This document shows positions 17,212-26,722 of a stretch of 49,486 nucleotides of DNA, piece by piece. Each line of letters opens with the position of its first letter. Position 1 is the first letter of the stretch. The DNA comes from Leptospiraceae bacterium (lineage in GTDB: Bacteria; Spirochaetota; Leptospiria; Leptospirales; Leptospiraceae). The stretch covers positions 1 to 49,486 of the forward strand of contig JAIXRB010000085.1 in assembly GCA_027485405.1 (NCBI GenBank). The letters are read 5' to 3'. The position numbers were made by a program, and so were the translations under genes. The notes beneath the pieces were generated by a model. That model saw only the letters and a list, made by a program, of their open reading frames with translations, was not told the origin of the DNA and did no database searches.

Positions 17212-17360
17212 TAGATTCTTTTCTTCCATGGAGAAAAAAAACCCAATTGGAAAAATGAATTGCCTTTTTCGGTTTGTATAGAGCCAATTGAAATACAATC
17301 GATGGAGTTTCCCTCCCGTAATCCCAAGTATTTTTCAAACCAACCGATTAGGACCAACGC

Positions 17361-18584
17361 ATGGCAATAGAAATCAAAGACCCTGAAATGGGGGAATCCG
17401 TAACCGAAGCAACCATCAGTGCCTGGACAAAAAAAGAAGGCGAAGCTGTCAAAGTAGACGAGGTATTAGTGATCCTAGAGACTGACAAAGTCACAGTAGA
17501 GATCCCTTCCCCAGCATCCGGTGTCTTAGGTGCAATCACAAAACAGGCCGGCGCCCAAGTAAAAGTTCGGGAAGTTGTTGGTTCTGTAAACGAAGGAGCC
17601 TCGGCATCAGGCGCCCAAGCTCCCTCGCAGACTCCTACTCAATCGAGCCCAACTGCAATGAGTTCACCTGCTTCTTCGCACTCAACCAATGAGGAGCTTC
17701 CACCTGCCGCAAGAAAAATGATCGAGGAAAATAAATTGGATCCCTCGAAGATCAAAGGCTCTGGTCGAAACGGACAAATCACAAAAGAAGACGTCATTGC
17801 CTATCTTGAATCCTCAAAGTCAGCTCCAGCTGTAAAGACTGTTGAGATCCAAAAACAAGTTCCGACCTCTAGCCGGGGGGATTTACCGAGAGAAAGAGTT
17901 GTGCCAATGACCAAGCTAAGACAGACGATCGCAAATCGTTTGGTGCAAGCTCAGCACACAGCCGCTATATTGACAACTTTCAACGAAGTTGATATGAGCG
18001 GAATTATGGAAGTTCGCAACAAATATAAGGATAAGTTTAAAGAGACTCACAACACAAGTCTTGGCTTCATGTCGTTTTTTACAAAAGCGGCTGTGGCGGC
18101 ATTGAAAACCTTCCCTGCCATCAATGCTGAAATCCGAGGAACTGACGTTATTTACAAAAACTTTTACGACATAGGAGTTGCCGTCGGTGGACCGAAGGGA
18201 CTCGTGGTGCCTATCGTTCGCGATGCTGACCTCTTGAGCATGGCACAAGTAGAAGCGGAAATTGCTCGTCTTGCAGTCAAAGTGAAAGACGGAAAGATCT
18301 CTTTAGAAGACATGGAAGGTGGCACTTTCTCCATTTCAAATGGAGGTGTGTATGGGTCTATGATGTCTACCCCGATCCTAAATCCTCCGCAATCGGCAAT
18401 CCTTGGAATGCATAACATCACAAAACGTGCCGTAGTTGTCGGCGACGAAATCGTTATACGACCTATGATGTATTTAGCTCTTTCATATGACCACAGAATC
18501 GTGGATGGAAAAGAAGCCGTCCAATTCTTAGTAAAAATCAAAGACGCTATTGAAGACCCAACCAGGCTTCTTTTGGAAGTATAA
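17361..18584 (+). CDS. sucB: Dihydrolipoyllysine succinyltransferase, E2 of 2-oxoglutarate dehydrogenase
   Basis: 407 residues. It transfers succinyl from E1-bound intermediate via lipoate to CoA in the TCA cycle. The N-terminal lipoyl domain carries the lysine in ETDKVTVE; an Ala/Pro/Ser linker follows, then the E1/E3-binding domain (LPPAARKMIEENKLDPSKIKGSGRNGQITKEDV), and the catalytic core with HRIVDG near the C-terminus. AGGA lies 7 bases before the ATG. It is the first gene of sucB-lpdA-sucA. Confidence 0.95.
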   Translation: MAIEIKDPEMGESVTEATISAWTKKEGEAVKVDEVLVILETDKVTVEIPSPASGVLGAITKQAGAQVKVREVVGSVNEGASASGAQAPSQTPTQSSPTAMSSPASSHSTNEELPPAARKMIEENKLDPSKIKGSGRNGQITKEDVIAYLESSKSAPAVKTVEIQKQVPTSSRGDLPRERVVPMTKLRQTIANRLVQAQHTAAILTTFNEVDMSGIMEVRNKYKDKFKETHNTSLGFMSFFTKAAVAALKTFPAINAEIRGTDVIYKNFYDIGVAVGGPKGLVVPIVRDADLLSMAQVEAEIARLAVKVKDGKISLEDMEGGTFSISNGGVYGSMMSTPILNPPQSAILGMHNITKRAVVVGDEIVIRPMMYLALSYDHRIVDGKEAVQFLVKIKDAIEDPTRLLLEV

Positions 18585-18595
18585 AAAGGATGGCT

Positions 18596-20002
18596 ATGGA
18601 ACAGTTTGATATCGTAATAATCGGAGCAGGCCCAGGAGGATATGTGGCGGCTATTCGAGCCGCGCAACTTGGGAAGAAAGTCGCCATTATTGAGAAGAGA
18701 AAGACACTGGGCGGAACTTGTTTAAATGTTGGATGCATCCCTTCTAAGGCTCTCTTAGATTCTTCCGAAGAATTCCACAAAACAAAGCATAAGCTAGGTG
18801 ATCATGGGATCTCTGTAAAAGACGTAAAAATTGATATTAAGAAGATGTTGGAACGCAAGGACAAAGTAGTCAGCGAAGTGACGCAAGGTGTCGATTATCT
18901 TATGAAAAAAAATAAGATCACTAGATACCTTGGCACTGGTCGACTTGTATCCAAAACTGAAATAGAAGTCGCATCGGAAGACGGTAAAAAAGAAACCATT
19001 CAAGGAACAAATATCATTTTAGCTACAGGATCTATTCCCATCGAAATCCCAACTTTCCCAATCGATGGAAAATTTTTAGTCACTTCGGACCATGCAATCA
19101 ATTTTGAAACCGTTCCCGAGCATTTGATCATTGTTGGCGCTGGGGTGATCGGTCTAGAATTAGGTTCGGTCTGGTCTCGTTTAGGGGCAAAGGTAACAGT
19201 CGTAGAACTCTTGCCTAGACTAATGGGATCCACGGACAAAGCCATTGCCTCACTCACCCAACGACTCTTAGAAGGACAAGGGTTTAGTTTTCAATTTGAA
19301 ACCAAAGTCTTAGGCGCAAAAATCAAAGGTAAAAAAGTAGAAGTCGAGATTGAAGACAAAGACGGTAAAAAATCCATCTTGGAAGGTGACAAAGTTTTAG
19401 TTTCTATCGGACGTAAACCAAACACAGATGGTTTGGGTGCTAAAGAATTGGGCATTGAATTCACCGAACGAGGCAGAATCAAAGCAAGCGGAAACCACTT
19501 CCAAACAAATATACCAAACATTTACGCGATAGGTGATGTAATCGATGGCCCGATGTTAGCTCATAAGGCGGAAGACGAAGGGATTGCCTGTGCAGAGTTG
19601 ATCTGCGGAAAAGCAGGACATGTTAACTACAAAGCCATTCCTTGGATTGTATATACTTGGCCCGAAGTTGCATGGGTGGGGCTCGGTGAGGAAGAACTCC
19701 AAGCCAAAGGAATCGAATACAAGGTTGGAAAGTATATGTTCAAACCCAATGCTAGAGCAAAGGCAATGAATGAAACCGATGGCCAAGTCAAAGTGATTGC
19801 TGACAAAAAAACAGACAAACTATTAGGAATCTTTATCGTTGGACCTCGGGCTTCTGACATGATTGCTGAAGCCGCAATCGCGTTTGAGTTTGGAGCTTCT
19901 GCAGAAGACATTGCCCGTTCAACACATGCTCATCCTACGCTTTCTGAAGCACTTAGAGAAGCCGCCATGGATGCCGATGCAAAATGGTCCATCCATTCTT
20001 AA
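18596..20002 (+). CDS. lpdA: Dihydrolipoamide dehydrogenase (E3)
   Basis: About 468 residues; FAD enzyme that reoxidises dihydrolipoamide with NAD+. The FAD motif GAGPGGYVAAIRAAQLG, redox disulfide GGTCLNVGCIPSKALL, NAD motif GAGVIGLELGSVW, second FAD contact IYAIGDV, and the interface His-Glu motif HAHPTLSEA are all present. Two ATGs lie in frame (18590 and 18596). The AAAAAGG directly abuts the first, so the second, six bases farther, has the better spacing and is chosen. It sits between sucB and sucA, so it serves 2-oxoglutarate dehydrogenase and perhaps other complexes. Confidence 0.95.
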   Translation: MEQFDIVIIGAGPGGYVAAIRAAQLGKKVAIIEKRKTLGGTCLNVGCIPSKALLDSSEEFHKTKHKLGDHGISVKDVKIDIKKMLERKDKVVSEVTQGVDYLMKKNKITRYLGTGRLVSKTEIEVASEDGKKETIQGTNIILATGSIPIEIPTFPIDGKFLVTSDHAINFETVPEHLIIVGAGVIGLELGSVWSRLGAKVTVVELLPRLMGSTDKAIASLTQRLLEGQGFSFQFETKVLGAKIKGKKVEVEIEDKDGKKSILEGDKVLVSIGRKPNTDGLGAKELGIEFTERGRIKASGNHFQTNIPNIYAIGDVIDGPMLAHKAEDEGIACAELICGKAGHVNYKAIPWIVYTWPEVAWVGLGEEELQAKGIEYKVGKYMFKPNARAKAMNETDGQVKVIADKKTDKLLGIFIVGPRASDMIAEAAIAFEFGASAEDIARSTHAHPTLSEALREAAMDADAKWSIHS

Positions 20003-20023
20003 TTTTAATACAGGAGAACTGAT

Positions 20024-22786
20024 ATGACAAATGACCAACTAATGAGTTTATACGGAGACAATGTAACTGTCTTAGAAGAATTATACGAGCAATACCAAAA
20101 AGATCCAAAATCTGTGTCAGCCGATTGGGTTTTGTTTTTTCAAGAATTGGAAAGAGGTGGAGCGGGATCTACATCCGTATCAAACGGATCTAATGGAAGC
20201 GGTTATGTTAATTACACTTCGACCGAACATAGAAAGGATTCTTCCCTCAACGACTTTGGAATCATCAATCTACTAAATGCATATCGACGACAAGGTCACC
20301 TAGCGGCAAACCTTGACCCACTGGGAATCCACAAACCCAATCGTCAATTCATCGATCTAAAAATAAACGCCTTAAAGAGTACTGATTTAGATGCAGAGGT
20401 AGATTCAGGAGTTGCCAACCTAGGCAAAGCAAAACTTAGAACGATCATAGACTGGTTTGAAAAAACCTACTGCGGTTCGATAGGCTCAGAGCATTACTAC
20501 ATAGTCAATGACGAAGAAAGAGAATGGTTACAAAACCATATGGAGCCTCTTGCCAATAACGAGCCAATCTCGAAAGAAACAGCTCTGCGTCTTTTTGAAA
20601 AACTCTTTGAAGCTGATACCTTTGAAAACTTCTTAGCAAAGAAATTTGTTGGAAAAAAAAGATTCTCACTCGAAGGCGGAGAATCCACCATACCAATGCT
20701 AGACACTATTGTGGAAGAAGCAGGCAAACACAATATGGATGCCCTAGTAATAGGCATGGCACACCGAGGTAGACTCAACGTACTTGCAAATATTTGCAGA
20801 AAACCAGCTGGACTCATATTTGCAGAATTCGAAGAAAAACTAAACCCAGGACAATTGGGTTACGCAGACGTAAAGTATCACTTAGGATATTCTAATTCAG
20901 TCAAAACATCTGTTGGAAAAGAAGTAAAACTCTCACTTGCTTTCAATCCTTCTCACTTGGAGGCAGTGGATCCAGTCATTGCTGGTTCTGTTCGAGCTAG
21001 ACAAGAAATGTTCAAAGACACAGATCGAGCAAAGTTTATGCCCATTGCCATCCATGGGGATGCCGCCTTTGCTGGCCAAGGTGTAGTTGCCGAAACTTTT
21101 AACATGATGAACCTCGATGGTTATACGGTTGGTGGAACATTTCATATTGTGATCAACAACCAAATAGGATTCACAACATTACCAAGCGAGTCTCGTTCTA
21201 CTCTATATGCGACAGATCTGGCAAAAGGCTATCAAGTTCCTATTTTTCACGTAAATGGCGATGATCCTGAAGCCGTCTTTCGAGTAACAAAATTAGCGCT
21301 CGAATACAGACAAAAGTTCAAAAAAGACGTAATCATAGATTTGATTTGTTACCGAAGGCTTGGTCATAACGAAAATGATGAGCCAACCTTTACTCAACCT
21401 ACGATGTATGAGATCATAAAGAAACACCCAAAAACGGTAACTCTATACGAAGCTCAGATCACCAAACGGGGCGACATCTCCACAGAAGAAATTCAGAAAA
21501 TCAAAGACCGAGTCACTTCTAGCCTTGAATCTGCTCTCCAGAAATCGAAAGAACAAGATACCCGCATTACGGTTGATACACTTCAAGGGGTTTGGTCTGG
21601 TTATTCTAAAGAACCAGTCAAAACCGGGATCCAAACCAAACTTCTCCAAAAACAATTTTCGGACATCGTTCAGGCTGTTACAAATCCTCCTGCTAATTTT
21701 AGTATCAATCCAAAACACCTAAAAGTTTTGGAAGATAGAAAGAAAATGAGTCAGGGAGAACAGCCAATCGATTGGGGCTTTGCAGAATCCCTGTCATTCG
21801 GAAGTATTTTGGAAAGCGGACATCCCATTCGTTTGGCTGGGCAAGATGTCCAAAGAGGTACTTTTTCTCATAGACATGCAACGTTAAATGATTTAAAAGA
21901 TGGAAGAAAAGTAACATTACTAAATCACATTAGCGACAAGCAAGCTAAGATAGAAATCGTCAACTCGTCCCTTTCAGAGTATTCATGTTTGGGCTTTGAA
22001 TACGGATTCTCATTAGCTAGTCCCAACTCTTTGGTCATTTGGGAAGCTCAATTCGGGGATTTTGCAAACAATGCTCAGGTCATTTTTGACCAATTCGTTT
22101 CTAGCTCCGAAATCAAATGGCAACGGATGAGCGGTCTTGTTTGTCTTCTTCCTCATGGATACGAAGGACAAGGACCAGAGCATAGCTCTTCAAGATTGGA
22201 AAGATTTTTGCAACTCTGTGCCTTGGACAACATGCAAGTTGCTAACTTGACCACGGCGGCGCAGTACTTCCATATTTTGAGAAGACAGATTTTTCAATCC
22301 TTCCGAAAGCCTCTCATTATAACTACACCTAAGTCACTTTTGCGATTAAAAGAAGCTAGTTCAACGTTAGAGGATTTGACAGCAGGTTCCTTTAATTCTG
22401 TTCTAAACGATCCTATTGCCAAGGCAGACAAAGTTACAAAACTGCTCTTTTGCTCTGGTAAAGTCTACTATGATTTAAGAAAGGCAGTCGACGAAGCGAA
22501 ACGAGAAGACATAGCGATAGTAAGGGTCGAGCAATTGTATCCGTTCCCAGAAGCGGAAGTCAAAGCTACTTTGTCTTTGTATTCCAAAGCAAAATCTTTC
22601 AACTGGGTGCAAGAAGAACCTAAGAACCAAGGCGCTTGGTTCTTTGTTCGCGATCGTATCGAAGACCATTTAGGTGGCAAAAGACTATCCTATACAGGTA
22701 GAAGTGAGTTTCCAAGTCCGGCATGCGGGCATGTTGTAACCCATTTAAAAGAACAAGCAGAATTGGTTGCTCAGGCTTTAAGCTAA
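20024..22786 (+). CDS. sucA: 2-Oxoglutarate dehydrogenase E1
   Basis: 920 residues; thiamine-diphosphate enzyme that decarboxylates 2-oxoglutarate. The N-terminal E2-binding segment (YGDNVTVLEELYEQYQKDP) and INLLNAYRRQGHLAANLDPLG are typical, followed by GMAHRGRLNVLANICRKP, the thiamine site HGDAAFAGQGVVAET with NNQIGFTT, RLGHNENDEP, and the pyrimidine-domain DVQRGTFSHRHA and LPHGYEGQGPEHSSSRLERF. AGGAG lies 8 bases before the ATG. The gene is last in the suc set; the usual order elsewhere is sucA-sucB. Confidence 0.96.
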   Translation: MTNDQLMSLYGDNVTVLEELYEQYQKDPKSVSADWVLFFQELERGGAGSTSVSNGSNGSGYVNYTSTEHRKDSSLNDFGIINLLNAYRRQGHLAANLDPLGIHKPNRQFIDLKINALKSTDLDAEVDSGVANLGKAKLRTIIDWFEKTYCGSIGSEHYYIVNDEEREWLQNHMEPLANNEPISKETALRLFEKLFEADTFENFLAKKFVGKKRFSLEGGESTIPMLDTIVEEAGKHNMDALVIGMAHRGRLNVLANICRKPAGLIFAEFEEKLNPGQLGYADVKYHLGYSNSVKTSVGKEVKLSLAFNPSHLEAVDPVIAGSVRARQEMFKDTDRAKFMPIAIHGDAAFAGQGVVAETFNMMNLDGYTVGGTFHIVINNQIGFTTLPSESRSTLYATDLAKGYQVPIFHVNGDDPEAVFRVTKLALEYRQKFKKDVIIDLICYRRLGHNENDEPTFTQPTMYEIIKKHPKTVTLYEAQITKRGDISTEEIQKIKDRVTSSLESALQKSKEQDTRITVDTLQGVWSGYSKEPVKTGIQTKLLQKQFSDIVQAVTNPPANFSINPKHLKVLEDRKKMSQGEQPIDWGFAESLSFGSILESGHPIRLAGQDVQRGTFSHRHATLNDLKDGRKVTLLNHISDKQAKIEIVNSSLSEYSCLGFEYGFSLASPNSLVIWEAQFGDFANNAQVIFDQFVSSSEIKWQRMSGLVCLLPHGYEGQGPEHSSSRLERFLQLCALDNMQVANLTTAAQYFHILRRQIFQSFRKPLIITTPKSLLRLKEASSTLEDLTAGSFNSVLNDPIAKADKVTKLLFCSGKVYYDLRKAVDEAKREDIAIVRVEQLYPFPEAEVKATLSLYSKAKSFNWVQEEPKNQGAWFFVRDRIEDHLGGKRLSYTGRSEFPSPACGHVVTHLKEQAELVAQALS

Positions 22787-22822
22787 GAAGTCTAGAGCCA
22801 AGGCTTTTTCCTCTTTATTAGA

Positions 22823-23443
22823 ATGGAAAACAAGGTGGATTTCACCTTAATAGGATCGTTTACATCGCCTTATGTTCGAAAGCTTAGGCTACTTTTTTTG
22901 GCAAAAGAAATTCGATTCGAATTACAGGCTATAAACTATCTAACCCCCGATGATTCCAAATTTTTAAAGAGTACAAACCCAATTAATAAGATTCCAGTTC
23001 TATTGGTCAAAGAAAAAGATAAGAAAACTACTACGGTCTATGACTCAAGGGTTATCTTTCAGTTTCTTACAAAAAAGTTTGGCTGGGTTCCATTGTCCCT
23101 GGAGGAAGAGAACACCCTGTCTTTCATTGACGGAATGTTAGATACGGCAATCAATCTGTTTTCACTACAACGAGCAGGTTTAGATACAAAAGCAGGAAAC
23201 AATTCATATATTGAAAGACAATGGGAACGTATTGATTTGATTCTAAAGAATATGAAGCCCTGGGTTTGCGATCAATCGCCAGATCGGGATTGGAATTTTC
23301 TAAACATGAGTCTCTATTCTTTTCTGGATTGGGCTCAGTTTCGAACCGTAATTTCTTTAACCGAGTATCCAGAATACGCTGACTATCTAAATAGATTCAA
23401 ACTTTGCAAGGGAGTATCGGAAACAGAAATCCCAAAAACCTAA
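22823..23443 (+). CDS. Glutathione S-transferase-like protein
   Basis: 206 residues. The N-terminal thioredoxin-like domain has SFTSPYVRKLRLLFLAK with the likely catalytic Ser, then NPINKIPVLLV (cis-Pro) and YDSRVIFQFL, the glutathione-binding pattern. The C-terminal half is helical as in GSTs. It follows sucA by 36 bases and may be co-transcribed. The substrate is unknown, and a stringent-starvation-like or redox role is equally possible. Confidence 0.75.
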   Translation: MENKVDFTLIGSFTSPYVRKLRLLFLAKEIRFELQAINYLTPDDSKFLKSTNPINKIPVLLVKEKDKKTTTVYDSRVIFQFLTKKFGWVPLSLEEENTLSFIDGMLDTAINLFSLQRAGLDTKAGNNSYIERQWERIDLILKNMKPWVCDQSPDRDWNFLNMSLYSFLDWAQFRTVISLTEYPEYADYLNRFKLCKGVSETEIPKT

Positions 23444-23458
23444 CTTGATTTTTTGGTT

Positions 23459-24217
23459 TCACTGAAAAGACTCTGCCAATACTCCCTTTCCTAAATTAAC
23501 ATCATAACTAAAAATCTGCGGTGCAAGTTCTAAGAATTCCGGTTTCTTTTTAGATCTGTTCTCGACATCTTTCTTTTCTTCTAATTTTCGAACGATTGTT
23601 ACTAAGTTGTTCTTTGCCGTATCGTAAACGAGATCTTTAAAAATGTAATCTGGAGGTAAAATGTCTAAGAGTTCTTCTTTGTCGGGATCATACAAATACA
23701 AACGTTTGGAATCCTTTTGATTTAGAACTCCATCCTTGTTTGTATCTAAAATAGCCGCAAAGATAAGTATTCGTCTTTCAATTGAAAGTGATTCTTCCTT
23801 CGGTTCATCAATGTTATTCAGAGGGTTGTGACGGACAAAGTCCCCTACAAAAAAATCCCAAATATAGGCATCTCGAGAAAAGATACGTTTTACGGATCCG
23901 GAACGAAGATTGACCGCAAAAAGATTTCTAGCATGTGAGATTTTACCATCGGGACCGAGACCACCGGATTCAGTGACCAATCCTACAGGGTACAGAAAGA
24001 ACTGTTTCCAATGCACTCTCCCATTTCCGTTTTCTAGGTCTATTTCGTTAGTAGGCTCAGTGCTAAGTTCCCGAAGGTCTTTATCTTCCTTTTCTTCTTT
24101 GATACTAACCTCATAGCCAGAACCGATATAAGAAAAGCTTTTTGATAAACTAAAGGTTAAGAGGGCAATCACAAAGAGAGCTATGATAAAAACAATGATC
24201 CTAACTCTCTCAGCCAT
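23459..24217 (-). CDS. Membrane-anchored protein with an EF-hand-like loop, function unknown
   Basis: 252 residues. One N-terminal hydrophobic helix (IIVFIIALFVIALLTFSL) without a cleavage or lipobox signal suggests an inner-membrane anchor with the rest in the periplasm. Near residue 155 the loop DTNKDGVLNQKD has the D-x-N-x-D-G-...-D spacing of a calcium-binding EF-hand or dockerin-like loop, preceded by FAAIL and followed by RLYLYDPDK. The remainder looks like beta-propeller-type repeat text (LYLYDPDKEELLDI, LVYDTAKNNLVTIV, FSYDVNLGKGVL). It is the last gene of the bactofilin operon, 3 bases after the aminotransferase. I do not recognise a family. Confidence 0.7.
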   Translation of the reverse strand: MAERVRIIVFIIALFVIALLTFSLSKSFSYIGSGYEVSIKEEKEDKDLRELSTEPTNEIDLENGNGRVHWKQFFLYPVGLVTESGGLGPDGKISHARNLFAVNLRSGSVKRIFSRDAYIWDFFVGDFVRHNPLNNIDEPKEESLSIERRILIFAAILDTNKDGVLNQKDSKRLYLYDPDKEELLDILPPDYIFKDLVYDTAKNNLVTIVRKLEEKKDVENRSKKKPEFLELAPQIFSYDVNLGKGVLAESFQ

Positions 24218-24220
24218 TTT

Positions 24221-25339
24221 CTATTTGCTCTTATAAAGTTTTATTGAGGATAAAACTTCTTCTTTTTCTTCCTTGGTCATGTAAGCAAACAAGGGGAAGT
24301 TTAGAACAGACTTACAAATTCGTTTTGCATTTTCCTTCTCTCCGAACCTTTTTTTAATGTGACCTTGGGCTCCTGGTTGATCTGACATCGCCCCTGGATA
24401 AATGTTTCCAAAACCAATTCCTTTTTCTTTAAGGACAGCTTCTATCTTTGGTCTTTCTTCTGGATCAAATAAACAAACATTACAATACCCATTTTCGGTA
24501 TAGCCCTTTGGAGGATGAACTACTTGAATCCCAAGCTTTGGCAATTCCGAATAGAAATAATTTGCCGTTTCAATTCGAGATTTGATCCTTTTAGATAAAT
24601 GCTTGAGTGAGATGTTTAAGAAAGCCGCTTGGAGTGAGTCCATGCGAGAATTCCAACCCACCAAACCATGTTCATAGTGGCTAGTTCTACCATGATTTGC
24701 CAGTTTTCGTGCAATGTCTGCTAGCCTAGAATCCGATGTAAAAACAGCCCCGCCGTCGCCGGCCGCACCTAAGACTTTGGCTGGATAAAAGGAAGTGGTT
24801 GCAATCAAAGCAGACTTATACAATGATTCTCCATTCCATTTTACCCCGAAGCATTGAGCTCCATCTTCAATCAAAGGGATTCCTTTCGATTTACAAAGAA
24901 CTCGATAATCAGTGATCCGAGCAGAACCCCAGCCATATAAGTGTACTATGATTGCCGCCTTTGGTTTGACTTCGTCTATTGCTCGGCTAAAGACTTCAAA
25001 GTCCATTTGTAAGTCGTCTGGATTCGTATCAATGGTGTAAGGATCTGCCCCTACATTCACAACGCTTTCAAAAGTTGCCCAAAACGTAGAATCCGGCAAA
25101 AGCACTTTGTCCCCTCTTCCCACGCCCACTGCTCGTAAAGCCAGCTGAATGGCATCTGTTCCATTTGCGCAAGCTATCGTATGAGTGAGTCCTGTCCATT
25201 CTGAGAGCGTTTTCTCCAGATCTGCATTCTCGGATCCACCGATAAACTGAGCGTTTTGTGATAGGGTTTTTACTTTTTCATTCCATTCCTCTAAAAAACC
25301 CGCTTCAAATCGTTTGATGTCTATGAAAGGTACTGCCAT
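24221..25339 (-). CDS. DegT/DnrJ/EryC1/StrS-family PLP aminotransferase
   Basis: 372 residues. The fold and motifs of sugar aminotransferases are clear: the GTDAIQLALRAVGVG substrate/PLP loop, DSTFWATFESVVNVGA, EDGAQCFG, and the PLP lysine in SFYPAKVLGAAGDGGAVF. These enzymes usually add an amino group to a nucleotide-linked keto sugar for lipopolysaccharide or other glycans. No dehydratase or reductase partner is adjacent, so the sugar is unknown. The gene sits 19 bases after a small membrane protein gene and 3 bases before the EF-hand-like gene. Confidence 0.9.
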   Translation of the reverse strand: MAVPFIDIKRFEAGFLEEWNEKVKTLSQNAQFIGGSENADLEKTLSEWTGLTHTIACANGTDAIQLALRAVGVGRGDKVLLPDSTFWATFESVVNVGADPYTIDTNPDDLQMDFEVFSRAIDEVKPKAAIIVHLYGWGSARITDYRVLCKSKGIPLIEDGAQCFGVKWNGESLYKSALIATTSFYPAKVLGAAGDGGAVFTSDSRLADIARKLANHGRTSHYEHGLVGWNSRMDSLQAAFLNISLKHLSKRIKSRIETANYFYSELPKLGIQVVHPPKGYTENGYCNVCLFDPEERPKIEAVLKEKGIGFGNIYPGAMSDQPGAQGHIKKRFGEKENAKRICKSVLNFPLFAYMTKEEKEEVLSSIKLYKSK

Positions 25340-25358
25340 TCTGTTTCCTTTTTCCTTT

Positions 25359-25784
25359 TTATTTGCTTTCAGGTACTAAATTTTGAAAAAAATCACTCCA
25401 CTCTTTGGAGTAAAGACTCCAAACTAAAAAAAGAGCCCAATACGCGATTGTCGTATATGCAAGGAGAGGAATTACCGTCTTGCTTAAGTTATTTGCACTA
25501 GTATAAAAAATCCGAATGAGAACTAAAGGCCAGAGTAAAAACAAGAAGACATACAATGCTTTAGAAATGCCTTCTAACCAAAGCAGTATTTCTTTTTTTG
25601 GATCCAACTTCCACCGATTGATTCCAGCAATGAATTCTGGAAAAAACTGAACTAAGTAAAAACAGAAAACCAAAAAGAAAAAGAATTTCCAATGCGGCTC
25701 TAAGTCTTTTCGGAAAAAGGAAAGCAGAAGTCCTAAGAACCAGAAGAAGAGAATCGGAAAAGCAATTTGATCGATAATGGGCAT
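25359..25784 (-). CDS. Small membrane protein, four predicted helices, function unknown
   Basis: 141 residues with hydrophobic stretches at about 8-22, 32-50, 70-95 and 108-128, and charged short loops (FRKDLEPHWK, DPKKEI). The ATG overlaps the pdxA stop (TAATG), so it is translationally coupled. No family motif is recognised; it may simply be an integral membrane helper of the neighbouring genes. Confidence 0.65.
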   Translation of the reverse strand: MPIIDQIAFPILFFWFLGLLLSFFRKDLEPHWKFFFFLVFCFYLVQFFPEFIAGINRWKLDPKKEILLWLEGISKALYVFLFLLWPLVLIRIFYTSANNLSKTVIPLLAYTTIAYWALFLVWSLYSKEWSDFFQNLVPESK

Positions 25785-26722
25785 TACTTACCTTTCGTCA
25801 CCAAAGCGAGACAAGATAGAAATCCTAGTGGATCCGCCTTCCCTTTGCCTGCTATGTCAAAAGCGGTTCCATGGTCAGGACTCACTCTCAAAAAATCTAG
25901 GCCCAAAGTGACATTGACTCCGGATTTTCCTTCCATCAACTTGAAAGGAATTAGGCCTTGGTCATGAAAAGTGGCTAGATAGAGATCAAAGCTTCCATGG
26001 TTCAAAAAAGCAGAATCTCCAGGAATCGGCCCTTGGACAGAAAACCCAGCCTTTCTTAAGAATTCTATTTTAGGTTCTAAGATATCGATCTCTTCGCGAC
26101 CGATTTTCCCGCCTTCTCCAGAGTGAGGATTGACTCCCAAAACAGCTATTCGTGGTTTTTTCAAGAGAGTTGTCTTTCGAATCGCATCTACCAGTCCTTC
26201 CCAATTAACGCGTTTTAGCTCATCTCCAACTCGTACCAAAGGGACATGAGTTGTTAAAGGAATGACATTCCATTTTTTACCCTTCATCATCATAAAGGTG
26301 GATTTTTTAAATTCTTCAGCCAGAGTTTCGGTATGACCTCTAAAATGGGAGACTCCAGAACGAATCACCCATTCCTTGCTCAACGGAAGAGTAATCAGTC
26401 GAGCTGAGGGAAGCTTTTTTAGAATTGAAATCCCTTCTAAAAGAGACGCAAATGCGGCTTTCCCAGTGAGCTCGCTCGGCTTTCCGATTTTGATTTTTCC
26501 CTTCTCTTCTTTTGAAAAGATGGGAACTGTAATTTGAAAAAGTCCTTTTTTATTAGGGGGAGATTGCACATCTTCGAATCCATCCAAAACCAGCGAATGA
26601 TTTGCTTTGATAAAGAGGATCTGAAATTTCTTTGAAGCCTTAATTAGCTCAGCTCTGCTTTTTTTTAAAATTTCGTTAGAGATCCCAGCTGGATCTCCCT
26701 CTGTGATAACTATTGTTTCCAA
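25784..26722 (-). CDS. pdxA: 4-Hydroxythreonine-4-phosphate dehydrogenase
   Basis: 312 residues; NAD-dependent enzyme of the DXP-dependent pyridoxal-phosphate route. Conserved text includes the N-terminal TEGDPAGIS, metal-binding GVNPHSGEGGKIG with its His, FHDQGLIPFK, and the C-terminal SPDHGTAFDIAGKGKAD. The start is TTG, directly after the bactofilin stop (TAATTG). Its PLP product would serve the aminotransferase encoded nearby, though this is only a thematic link. Confidence 0.94.
   Translation of the reverse strand: METIVITEGDPAGISNEILKKSRAELIKASKKFQILFIKANHSLVLDGFEDVQSPPNKKGLFQITVPIFSKEEKGKIKIGKPSELTGKAAFASLLEGISILKKLPSARLITLPLSKEWVIRSGVSHFRGHTETLAEEFKKSTFMMMKGKKWNVIPLTTHVPLVRVGDELKRVNWEGLVDAIRKTTLLKKPRIAVLGVNPHSGEGGKIGREEIDILEPKIEFLRKAGFSVQGPIPGDSAFLNHGSFDLYLATFHDQGLIPFKLMEGKSGVNVTLGLDFLRVSPDHGTAFDIAGKGKADPLGFLSCLALVTKGK

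Noticed and set aside
22787..22822. Terminator between sucA and the GST-like gene
   Set aside because: AGCC and GGCT are separated by only two bases, too tight a loop for a stable stem.
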